Below the pieces are notes generated by a model, which was given only the letters and a program-made list of their open reading frames with translations, ran no database searches and was not told the origin of the DNA. Positions 1 through 5,709 of a DNA stretch of 33,222 bases are shown one piece after another. The position numbers and the translations under genes were made by a program. The stretch spans positions 1-33,222 of IMG/VR virus record IMGVR_UViG_3300042398_000322; one strand, 5' to 3'. Every line of letters begins with the position of its first letter. Position 1 is the first letter of the stretch. The DNA comes from a virus.

Positions 1-25
1 AATACTCTCTGTAAGGATACTTTTG
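1..25. repeat. Terminal direct repeat (left copy)
   Basis: The first 25 bases are identical to 33198-33222. Two reading frames (TerL/intein and the nested HNH gene) stay open and make continuous protein domains when 33197 is joined to base 1. The repeat is therefore best read as the assembly overlap of a circular or permuted genome, not as a biological terminal repeat. Confidence 0.93.
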
Positions 26-408
26 CCATTCTTTTCTCCATTGTTGAAGGTCTGCCTCCCTTGCTTCATCATGTGATCTATATTCTCTCTGAATGTCACC
101 CACTCCAAATTCTCCGCACAATTGTTGGCTCTGTTGTTGTCTATATGGTTGACCTGTGGTTTGTTGTCCGGATTCGGCACAAATGTCTCTGCTATAATTC
201 TGTGCATCTTTACAGTCTTGTAACTGCCATTTATCAGTATCATTGTCCTTAGATACCCATTCGCATCCTTCGCTGGTTTCATTATCCTGACTGAATCGTC
301 TCCTTTTTTCATCTTGTACATAAGTGCCGATAACCTTCCAAGATTGCTCACTTGATACCTCCCACCCGAACCAATGACCTCTTTCCAACATTCGTTTGGC
401 AATGACAT
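1..408 (-). CDS. NUMOD4-HNH homing endonuclease nested out of frame in the intein (continues at 33222)
   Basis: ATG at 406-408 opens a 178-codon frame that lies +1 relative to TerL. It starts MSLPNECWKEVIG. Residues 8-27 match the NUMOD4 pattern (W-x-x-V-x-G, then YQVSNLGRLSAL). An HNH core follows: H69-R70, VNHIDNNRANN (N87-H88-I89-D90, N96), NLEWVTFREN (100-109) and H112. This is the usual order of free-standing phage HNH homing endonucleases. In-frame ATGs at 426 and 450 are alternative starts after an upstream stop at 478-480. An AGGAAG lies about 18 bases before the 408 start. The third frame of this strand is closed (stops at 66-68, 192-194, 249-251). Expected role: cut intein-less terL so the intein can spread. 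Confidence 0.88.
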   Translation of the reverse strand, partial: MSLPNECWKEVIGSGGRYQVSNLGRLSALMYKMKKGDDSVRIMKPAKDANGYLRTMILINGSYKTVKMHRIIAETFVPNPDNKPQVNHIDNNRANNCAENLEWVTFRENIDHMMKQGRQTFNNGEKNGKSILTESI

Positions 409-745
409 CTGCCTTAATATATCCATCTTCCTGCAAAAGTTTGTGTCCATATGTACAAGTGATTTTTTTGTTGTCACTTAATACAAATGTAATTACTTTA
501 TGCCTTGAATGGTCAGTCTTGTATATGAACTTATCAACAACTTTTCTTAATACTGTGTTGTAATCATTGTCAATGCTGTAAACAAGTTGACCTGGTTTAA
601 TATCTTTAATTTGCTTATACCCATCATTGCATTTAACAAGAGTTTCACCAGTAAAGCATCTTGATCCTCCTTGCATAACAGAGATGCGCTTGTCGCTTTC
701 GTTTAGGATTTCGTAGATCTTGTTAGTCTGTAAGGTAGCATTCAT
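1..745 (-). CDS. terL: Terminase large subunit, N-extein plus first part of its intein (continues at 33222)
   Basis: ATG at 745 is the only possible start, because an in-frame TAA lies three codons upstream (752-754). Residues 1-29 are the N-extein and end in QGGSR, the first half of a Walker A motif. Cys30 (codon 656-658) begins an intein: block A reads CFTGETLV and a block B-like stretch TCTYGHKLLQ follows about 65 residues later. From about base 409 down to base 1 the frame stays open but yields only a Gln-rich sequence with no recognisable domain. That stretch is occupied by a real HNH gene in the +1 frame. The reading frame crosses the end of the window and resumes at 33197. The whole precursor is 682 residues: extein 29 + intein 301 + extein 352. 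Confidence 0.92.
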   Translation of the reverse strand, partial: MNATLQTNKIYEILNESDKRISVMQGGSRCFTGETLVKCNDGYKQIKDIKPGQLVYSIDNDYNTVLRKVVDKFIYKTDHSRHKVITFVLSDNKKITCTYGHKLLQEDGYIKADVIAKRMLERGHWFGWEVSSEQSWKVIGTYVQDEKRRRFSQDNETSEGCEWVSKDNDTDKWQLQDCKDAQNYSRDICAESGQQTTGQPYRQQQSQQLCGEFGVGDIQREYRSHDEAREADLQQWRKEWQKYPYREY

Positions 746-1054
746 ATTGTCTTAGTATTTATGGGTCAACCAAAGGTAAGTTTAAAAAATAAAAAAAAAT
801 TTTGGAATGCGATTTGAGGTTGAAAAGTAGAGGTAAAAAGGGGGGTCATCGTATATATAAATTTTATAAAGGTTGGTTAAATGACTATTATTTTTGGGGA
901 TTACCCCAACCCCCCTAAAAAGGTAATTCCTTTAAGTCCCCCCCATCGTATAGGGCCAGCTTGCCCACAAATCAGCATCAATACTAACAACTTTAGTATT
1001 TCTTATAACTAATATTATGTTAAATAGACACGCAAAGACTTATATATCAATGCC
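746..1054. other. terS-terL intergenic region with G/C tracts; candidate packaging site
   Basis: There are 309 bases without a credible gene between two genes that normally touch. The stretch holds a G6 tract (840-845), a C6 tract (911-915 with flanks), a C7 tract (938-944), a hairpin TTGGGG-ATTA-CCCCAA around 894-909, and a direct repeat CATCGTATA at 847-855 and 944-952 next to the G and C tracts. A TACCTTTG (complement of 771-778) lies about 26 bases before the terL ATG and fits the Bacteroidota -7 box, but no -33 element is clear. A pac/cos site or a late leader are both possible. Confidence 0.4.
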
Positions 1055-1405
1055 TTATATATTATCTTTATCTTCTATCTGTACAGTCCTATTGTCCTGA
1101 AGTAGGATGTTAGGCTTGATGATTTCAATGGCAATCTGGTTGAGGTTACCTTCTATCTTGGATTCTATCTTCTGAGTTGGTAGACCAATGTAGTAGGCGC
1201 AGAAGAGTTGTATGGCTTTCATATCCCCTTCCTTTATCTTTTCGTGGAGCTTAGTAAAGGCTGTGGTTGCCATTGGGTGTAGCTTCTCAATGATGGCATC
1301 CTCATCCATCCTTCGCTTCCTACCAGAACCTGGGCGATAGCCTCCGACCTTCTTCTTCTCTGCTGTCCTTTGGTCAATCTTTGCTTGTAGTTGTTCGTCA
1401 GTCAT
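1055..1405 (-). CDS. terS: Terminase small subunit-like protein
   Basis: 116 residues, directly upstream of terL in reading order. The first 45 residues are charged and contain GGYRPGSGRKRR, a basic segment common at the N-terminus of small terminases of this type. The middle (about 40-80) is helical with a pattern of the form A-x-x-x-L ending in YYIGLPTQKIESK, close to the 'iGkP.qk' segment of phage TerS proteins that follow an HTH. The predicted role is DNA recognition and TerL recruitment during packaging. The call rests on position and these weak motifs; a general DNA-binding protein is the alternative. Confidence 0.62.
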   Translation of the reverse strand: MTDEQLQAKIDQRTAEKKKVGGYRPGSGRKRRMDEDAIIEKLHPMATTAFTKLHEKIKEGDMKAIQLFCAYYIGLPTQKIESKIEGNLNQIAIEIIKPNILLQDNRTVQIEDKDNI

Positions 1406-1461
1406 TTGATTTGTAGTGGTTAATCACATATGCGTTTATATTGTAAATCAATGTTTAAACA

Positions 1462-1665
1462 TTAATCTACCTTATCCAATTTCTCCTTTTGCTGTATCAC
1501 TTCCATATTATGGGTAAATCCCTTTGGGTCATCAGCCTTCTCATATATCTTAAACTTCACCCATTCACCAGGTTGATCATTGATATACTCAATAAAATCA
1601 GCCTTAAAGATATTTAGGTAGAGACCATTCTCAGCCTTCTTTATATAAAATCCTTTCCTTTTCAT
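1462..1665 (-). CDS. Hypothetical small protein upstream of terS
   Basis: 67 residues, basic N-terminus (MKRKGFYIKK) then alternating hydrophobic and charged residues (GEWVKFKIYEK), suggesting a small beta-rich domain. I do not recognise the family. It is the first gene of the late minus-strand unit and is followed by terS after a 56-base gap. Its ATG lies at the edge of a divergent promoter region (1666-1802). Confidence 0.6.
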   Translation of the reverse strand: MKRKGFYIKKAENGLYLNIFKADFIEYINDQPGEWVKFKIYEKADDPKGFTHNMEVIQQKEKLDKVD

Positions 1666-1706
1666 ATACCTAAAATTAAATACAAAATTTATAAATCATT
1701 GATATT

Positions 1707-1746
1707 TATTTACTTATATAATAATGAAATAAATATTTACTTATAT
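1707..1746. promoter_or_regulatory. Two 13-bp direct repeats in a divergent promoter region
   Basis: TATTTACTTATAT occurs at 1707-1719 and again at 1734-1746, 27 bp apart start to start. The pair lies between the divergent genes starting at 1665 (-) and 1803 (+), just upstream of the plus-strand -7 box and touching its possible -33 element. This is the expected place for an operator, for example for the HTH protein at 11364-11561. The sequence is very AT-rich, so chance similarity cannot be dismissed. Confidence 0.4.
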
Positions 1747-1778
1747 TGATGTATATATGATATACTTTATTATCTTTG
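1746..1778 (+). promoter_or_regulatory. Bacteroidota-type promoter for the plus-strand unit
   Basis: TTG at 1746-1748, a 22-base spacer, and TATCTTTG at 1771-1778 fit the TTG / TAnnTTTG consensus of the Bacteroidota housekeeping sigma factor. Transcription would start near 1785, which places the first ATG of the transcript at 1803. The same -7 box and spacing occur in the 11579-11612 promoter. Confidence 0.6.
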
Positions 1779-1802
1779 ATATATCAATTTAAAATAATTA
1801 AC

Positions 1803-2009
1803 ATGAATATCACATCAGGACAATCAGCACAGAAACAACATTTAGAAAATGGTGCGCTTACAGCTTGCAATCGCAAATCATCTGGAATTAATAAAAATAG
1901 CTTTGAATCTTTTAAATGGTGGGCAGATAAATATCCTGAAGTTTGTTGCACAAAATGCCTTAATCGTTTTACTGAAAAATCAAATAGATTAACTCAAACA
2001 AATAAATAA
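1803..2009 (+). CDS. Small cysteine-containing protein, plus strand
   Basis: 68 residues from ATG 1803 (MNITSGQSAQKQHLENGAL). An upstream in-frame ATG at 1776 lies inside the promoter's -7 box, so it is unlikely to be used. The protein has a conserved-looking pattern: GALTACNR, a central FESFKWWADKYPE, then CCTKCLNRF, possibly a small zinc-binding site using C-x-n-CCxxC. No known family is recognised. It is the only convincing unit on the plus strand; the promoter upstream and terminator at 2125-2150 support it. A role against the host or in early regulation is only a guess. Confidence 0.62.
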   Translation: MNITSGQSAQKQHLENGALTACNRKSSGINKNSFESFKWWADKYPEVCCTKCLNRFTEKSNRLTQTNK

Positions 2010-2026
2010 AACCAAATCAAACAACA

Positions 2027-2104
2027 ATGAAAAAGTCAACACTCCAAACCATCGCAATCATTCTCTTGGCACTTATCCTTTGCACCGCTGATAACTGGTT
2101 CTAA
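2027..2104 (+). CDS. Very small hydrophobic peptide, plus strand
   Basis: 25 residues starting MKKSTLQTIAIILLALILC and ending TADNWF. It has two Lys at the start, one hydrophobic stretch, and a Cys at residue 19, so it looks like a single-pass membrane microprotein or a minimal signal peptide. It follows the Cys protein by 17 bases and is followed at once by a strong terminator, so it is probably cotranscribed. Confidence 0.5.
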   Translation: MKKSTLQTIAIILLALILCTADNWF

Positions 2105-2124
2105 ACCACAACAACATCAAAACT

Positions 2125-2150
2125 AAAAAGAGGGTATCAACCCTCTTTTT
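2125..2150. terminator. Bidirectional intrinsic terminator between converging units
   Basis: Perfect 10-bp stem AAAAAGAGGG / CCCTCTTTTT with a 6-base loop TATCAA, with a T run on either strand. It ends the plus-strand unit (stop at 2104) and the minus-strand replication unit (stop at 2151). Confidence 0.88.
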
Positions 2151-2555
2151 TTATATGTTATAATTTATCTTTTCTAACTCACATCCTTTGTCCATTAGAT
2201 ACCTTATCACCTCCTCACTATCAATCTCACTTGGAATTGATACGATTAGCCTTGTTGGTATGAGATACTTCGCTGCGATACAAAGATTAACCTGATCAAT
2301 GAACTGCTTAGTTATCTCATCCCCTATACTAAGCATATCCCTCACCTTTGTTATACCATGAATCACAGTAGTATGGTCAGCACCAAATAATGACCCAATA
2401 TCAACCAATTTAAGACCCATTTTTTCCCTTGCAATGAAATAGTAAGCATGACGGCAAAGAACGTAGCCACGCGCTCTATTTTGGCTCATAATCTCACTCT
2501 CTGGTATACCACTCACAAATGCAATGACTGACAGCAAATTCTCTTTAGTTAACAT
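2151..2555 (-). CDS. Stand-alone DnaA domain IV-like DNA-binding protein
   Basis: 134 residues. Residues 3-75 match the C-terminal DNA-binding domain of the initiator DnaA: an N-terminal helix, RGYVLCRHAYYFIARE (29-44), LKLVDIGSLFGADH (48-61), and the DnaA signature DHTTVIHGITKV (60-71), which reads the DnaA box. The AAA+ ATPase domain of DnaA is absent. The remaining 60 residues are unrecognised. It lies just beyond a 376-base non-coding stretch with iterons, next to the primase-helicase, so a role in phage origin recognition is likely. A decoy that competes with host DnaA is an alternative. Confidence 0.8.
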   Translation of the reverse strand: MLTKENLLSVIAFVSGIPESEIMSQNRARGYVLCRHAYYFIAREKMGLKLVDIGSLFGADHTTVIHGITKVRDMLSIGDEITKQFIDQVNLCIAAKYLIPTRLIVSIPSEIDSEEVIRYLMDKGCELEKINYNI

Positions 2556-2582
2556 ATTTATTTATTTAAAGTGTATAATATA

Positions 2583-2604
2583 GTACCTTGCATTGCCAAG
2601 TACC
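2583..2604. promoter_or_regulatory. Imperfect inverted repeat upstream of the DnaA-like gene
   Basis: GTACCTTG-CATTGC-CAAGTACC: the arms pair except for one bulged base. It is about 28 bases before the ATG at 2555, where an operator or leader hairpin could act on the DnaA-like gene. Confidence 0.35.
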
Positions 2605-2673
2605 CTCTCTTTTATCTTTATTGACCTTTCTTTTATCAATGTAAATATATCTTATTAAGTTATCAAGTTAGTA

Positions 2674-2723
2674 ACCAAGGTTTACCACAACCACCACAAC
2701 CAAACCCCACCAAAAACCTTGGT
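2674..2723. repeat. Inverted repeat with C/A-rich loop in the probable origin
   Basis: ACCAAGGTTT at 2674-2683 and AAACCTTGGT at 2714-2723 are exact reverse complements of 10 bp separated by 30 bases. The loop on the plus strand is almost only A and C (ACCACAACCACCACAACC...), a strand-biased composition often seen where DNA is unwound or primed. It lies between the primase-helicase and the DnaA-like gene. Confidence 0.6.
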
Positions 2724-2864
2724 AACGTCAGAACGCGATATTTTCATCTTTTCTTCTTTTCTATACACTATACTTTTGCAAAAAAATATAGGTATACCCT
2801 AAAAAATGAGAAAAATGATGTTAATCACGTCTCCACATTGATTATCAACCACTTACGAACCCAA

Positions 2865-2894
2865 AATCGCGTTAAAATCGCGTACCAATCGCGT
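2865..2894. repeat. Three iterons, AATCGCGT every 11 bp
   Basis: AATCGCGT occurs at 2865-2872, 2876-2883 and 2887-2894, exactly 11 bp apart, so each copy sits on the same face of the helix. The core ATCGCGT recurs inverted at 2733-2739 and 3018-3024, both extended to ACGCGATATT. DnaA-box-like TTATCAAGT (2660-2668) and TTATCAACC (2842-2850) flank. The 2556-2931 stretch has no gene and is best read as the replication origin or a regulator-binding array. Confidence 0.65.
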
Positions 2895-2931
2895 TCCCAA
2901 GCAAAAATGACGTATCCAAACTATATAAACA

Positions 2932-5430
2932 TTAGAATAAATCATCATATGTCTCATTTGTTTTATTAAAGTTATACATCTTTTTTCCTCCACTACTTTT
3001 TTCTCTCTTACTTTGGTACGCGATATTCAGAATTTGACATGACTCCTCCAACCCTTTGGTAAACCTTTTAACCGAGTAATCTTTCTTATCAAAACCACTC
3101 ATGAGCATAAAGTCATTGTAAAGCTGTTCCAACTTGATCCACCCAACTTCTTCCTCTACCACCTCCAAGAAGTATTCAAGGAACTCCTCCCCAAACTGCA
3201 CTCTGATCTGCTTGCGTTTAATCTTATCCGAAGATTTAACCTCCAACACTCCAAACTCAAGGTATCCTTGTACGCAATCAAACATCAAATTATAGAACCT
3301 ATTCCACTCATCTTTATCCCAATCATCAAAAAGCTTATGTCCAAACTCATCCTCTGGTGTCCGCTTCGGCCCAAAGTATCCGCTAAATTCCAATACCTTC
3401 TGCCTCCTCTTTGCGTGGTTACCCGAATTAGGGATAGTGTAGTTTGTGGTGAACATAACCTTTGGTGAGTCAGAATAAGGGATAAAAAGCTCATCCTTGT
3501 TCTTCTTTTCAACAGTGATACCTTCAGTTATGATGCTATAAAACCCTTCAAAATCAACATTCCGCCTTGTATCCTCAATTGCAAGTATCCTTGTATCCAG
3601 GTCAACCCTTTGAAAGGCAAATGACTTGTCAAACTTGAAGTTCTTGCCATCAACCCGAACAATATTGAGCAGATACCCCAATGCCTTCACGAATATCCCC
3701 TTTCCTGTTCCTCCTCCATTTGCTTCCTTCTCAGTCTCCTCTGCCAAGATCACCGAGAATGGCCTTGAAGGGTCTTTATAATTGTGCAATAAATAGCCTA
3801 TTAAGCCTAAAGCATAGATATACCTATCCTTGTCCGAATCACTAATCTTCTCAATAAATCTGAAGTATTCTATTTTCTCAAGCTCAATATCCCCATCAAT
3901 CACAATAAAATGGTCAATAACTTGTGATTTCCAGACTACTTTCCCTAATTCGCCATAACTTTTTAGTTCAATCTTGTCCTTCCCAACCACCACAACACCA
4001 TTCTTAAACGGGAAAAACCCTTCATTCTTGGTATCTTTCAAAAAACTAAGCTCTGCCCTCTCAAAGAACTCAAAAAAAGCATCAGAGAATAGCACAGTTG
4101 CCCCTTTGTAAATCAACTCAAGTAAATCTTGAGGTGTGACCCCGCCATCAAACGAGTCAGGTAACTTATCCACATAATCCTTGATAAATCTTTTAATCTG
4201 CTCTGTACTTGCCTCCTCAACAAATCCATCTTTAACCCGAACGAGTCTGTAAATGGTTGACCCACTATCGTAGAAGTATAGGCGAAAACCACCAATTGTA
4301 GTAAGAAACACTTGCAATTTGTACCGATTTATACTTGCTTTCCCTTTGTCATCAACATCCCAAAAGGTACAAATCTCATCTCCCCACCGAGCATCAAGCT
4401 CATCCACCATCAATTCTGCATCTTGAAGCGATTTATTGTGCTTTTTTACCAAAATCGTAATCAAATCATCCTTACTTGCCCCATCATTCTTCTTTGAAAA
4501 CAACTCTCTCTCTACCTTGTCACCGAAGGATGTTTTTTTTTCTCCGAACCCCATGTCAAGCAACTTCCGCGCAGCAAGCTTAAAGTCTCCAGATGTTTCC
4601 AAAATGGAAAAAACTGCTGAGAGCTTGTATCCTTTTTGCACAGTAAAAGGTGTGTTGACCGAAAAGACACTAAAAAGTCCCAAACCTTTATTCCATGATC
4701 CACTATGCTCAGCCTTTGACCCTGGTCTTAAAAAAAAAATACGTTCACTATTTTCTTTTACTACCACCCACCCATTGCGAGTCATCAGGTCAACAATATC
4801 TCCTCTCCGATTGTAGTCATCAAAAGGCGATACCCCATAATCTTTGGTTGACGGCCTCTGATGAGCCTCAATTATCGCTTCTTCAAAGATTTCGTTGAAG
4901 GAGCGCATAATCTCAAACAATACCTCGCGCTCATCAAGCGAGATGACATTAATCCCTTCTTGTTCAATTTCGTAGCCTTGTGTAGGCGGTGCAACAACAT
5001 ATCCACCTTCTCCCCGCGTCTCAATAATTGTATAAGATTTGATGGAAGGGTTATTCTTACTTTCTTCCAATGTTGGTAATCGCTGTGCGAGTTTTTGATT
5101 GCCTTCAATCGCCTCGCATTTATAGATGAGGTGTTTGCCATTGGAACGGGTTTTAACGATGTGTAATTTGTTATAAAGTTCAGAAGGAATAGCCGATTGT
5201 ATAGCCTCCCATAGGTCATAAGTCTCATACTTTGTATCAATGTCAATGACCTCAAGATTGCCACTCACCGCCCCACAAATAATGGCAACCCCTTTTGCCC
5301 TATTATCTGCCATTTGACGAGCTAATTCTTCTTCCTTTATCATTTCCTCTTGGTAGACCTTCCAAGGGAAAATAGCCTGCTTATTTTCATTTACAGCAAT
5401 AGTATTGATGCCGAGTTGTAAGTAGTTCAT
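2932..5430 (-). CDS. Primase-polymerase / SF3 helicase replication protein
   Basis: 832 residues. The N-terminal domain (about 1-190) is a bifunctional primase-polymerase of the Prim-Pol/AEP type: VIDIDTKY supplies the DxD metal site (D63, D65), GKHLIY the conserved His (H100), and ETRGEGGYVVAPP (137-149) the later strand. The C-terminal part (about 500-700) is an SF3 helicase with Walker A GGGTGKG (572-578), Walker B-like RILAIED (614-620), sensor KVMFTTNY (N663), and an arginine pair in KRRQK (674-678). The far C-terminus looks like a DNA-binding winged helix. The protein would prime and unwind phage DNA at the adjacent iteron-bearing origin. It starts 5 bases after the VRR-NUC gene. Confidence 0.9.
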   Translation of the reverse strand: MNYLQLGINTIAVNENKQAIFPWKVYQEEMIKEEELARQMADNRAKGVAIICGAVSGNLEVIDIDTKYETYDLWEAIQSAIPSELYNKLHIVKTRSNGKHLIYKCEAIEGNQKLAQRLPTLEESKNNPSIKSYTIIETRGEGGYVVAPPTQGYEIEQEGINVISLDEREVLFEIMRSFNEIFEEAIIEAHQRPSTKDYGVSPFDDYNRRGDIVDLMTRNGWVVVKENSERIFFLRPGSKAEHSGSWNKGLGLFSVFSVNTPFTVQKGYKLSAVFSILETSGDFKLAARKLLDMGFGEKKTSFGDKVERELFSKKNDGASKDDLITILVKKHNKSLQDAELMVDELDARWGDEICTFWDVDDKGKASINRYKLQVFLTTIGGFRLYFYDSGSTIYRLVRVKDGFVEEASTEQIKRFIKDYVDKLPDSFDGGVTPQDLLELIYKGATVLFSDAFFEFFERAELSFLKDTKNEGFFPFKNGVVVVGKDKIELKSYGELGKVVWKSQVIDHFIVIDGDIELEKIEYFRFIEKISDSDKDRYIYALGLIGYLLHNYKDPSRPFSVILAEETEKEANGGGTGKGIFVKALGYLLNIVRVDGKNFKFDKSFAFQRVDLDTRILAIEDTRRNVDFEGFYSIITEGITVEKKNKDELFIPYSDSPKVMFTTNYTIPNSGNHAKRRQKVLEFSGYFGPKRTPEDEFGHKLFDDWDKDEWNRFYNLMFDCVQGYLEFGVLEVKSSDKIKRKQIRVQFGEEFLEYFLEVVEEEVGWIKLEQLYNDFMLMSGFDKKDYSVKRFTKGLEESCQILNIAYQSKREKSSGGKKMYNFNKTNETYDDLF

Positions 5431-5435
5431 AGTAA

Positions 5436-5708
5436 TTATTGTAGTTTATAGCAAAAAACATCCACATCAGCGACATCCCTAACCACACGAGCAAATATGC
5501 CCATTGCGTTGAGTTTATCAATCATGTATTGTTGCAGTTCAGACACAACTCCGGTGTCAGTCTTAACTTCAAGCATTATGACAGTTCCCTTTCGTATCGC
5601 CATCAAGTCACAAATCCCAGGTGTTGATGTGCTGATGAGCTTTGTCACAAACCACCCATTTTCCTTTAATCGCTTAACTATTTTTGTCTGGAGTGTTGAT
5701 TCTTTCAT
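5436..5708 (-). CDS. VRR-NUC domain nuclease
   Basis: 90 residues, the length of a stand-alone VRR-NUC. The fold pattern is clear: STLQTKIVKRLKENGWF (helix 1), STPGICDLMAI (the catalytic Asp, with Cys before it where Pro is usual), MLEVKTDTG (the E-x-K of the PD-(D/E)xK core), SELQQYMIDKLNAMG (the Gln helix), then FARVVRDVADV. In phages such proteins act as structure-specific nucleases, often next to helicases or primases, as here. It is packed between the methyltransferase and the primase. Confidence 0.85.
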   Translation of the reverse strand: MKESTLQTKIVKRLKENGWFVTKLISTSTPGICDLMAIRKGTVIMLEVKTDTGVVSELQQYMIDKLNAMGIFARVVRDVADVDVFCYKLQ

Positions 5709-5709
5709 G

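Larger units (their letters stand above)
1..658 (-). mobile_element. Intein in TerL Walker A, N-terminal part (continues to 32953)
   Basis: The intein begins at Cys (656-658). Residues 1-83 form the N-terminal half of the Hint fold: block A CFTGETLV, the IKDIKPGQLV turn typical of intein block A/N2, and TxxH in block B (TYGH). After residue 83 the frame runs into a region shared with an HNH gene in another frame. The two Hint halves alone total about 123 residues, the usual size of a mini-intein. This supports insertion of the HNH gene into a mini-intein at the usual endonuclease position. Confidence 0.9.

Noticed and set aside
61-252. Plus-strand open frame of 63 codons
   Set aside because: It lies antisense to the intein/HNH region and shows no motif or start context.
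484-491. TACATTTG on the minus strand as an HNH-specific promoter
   Set aside because: No -33 TTG at the right distance. A six-base degenerate match is frequent in AT-rich DNA.
1-745. Sequencing errors (two compensating indels) as the cause of the frame offset between intein and HNH gene
   Set aside because: Both frames are open through the whole overlap, while the third frame has several stops, and the HNH gene has its own ATG and TAG at the linker borders. Errors would not be expected to leave the TerL frame stop-free. Read mapping is still needed to close this.
1776-1802. Upstream ATG for the plus-strand Cys protein
   Set aside because: It falls within the -7 box, ahead of the expected transcription start.
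3268-3512. Open frames on either strand inside the primase-helicase gene
   Set aside because: They are shadows of the clearly conserved 832-residue gene and show no domain.
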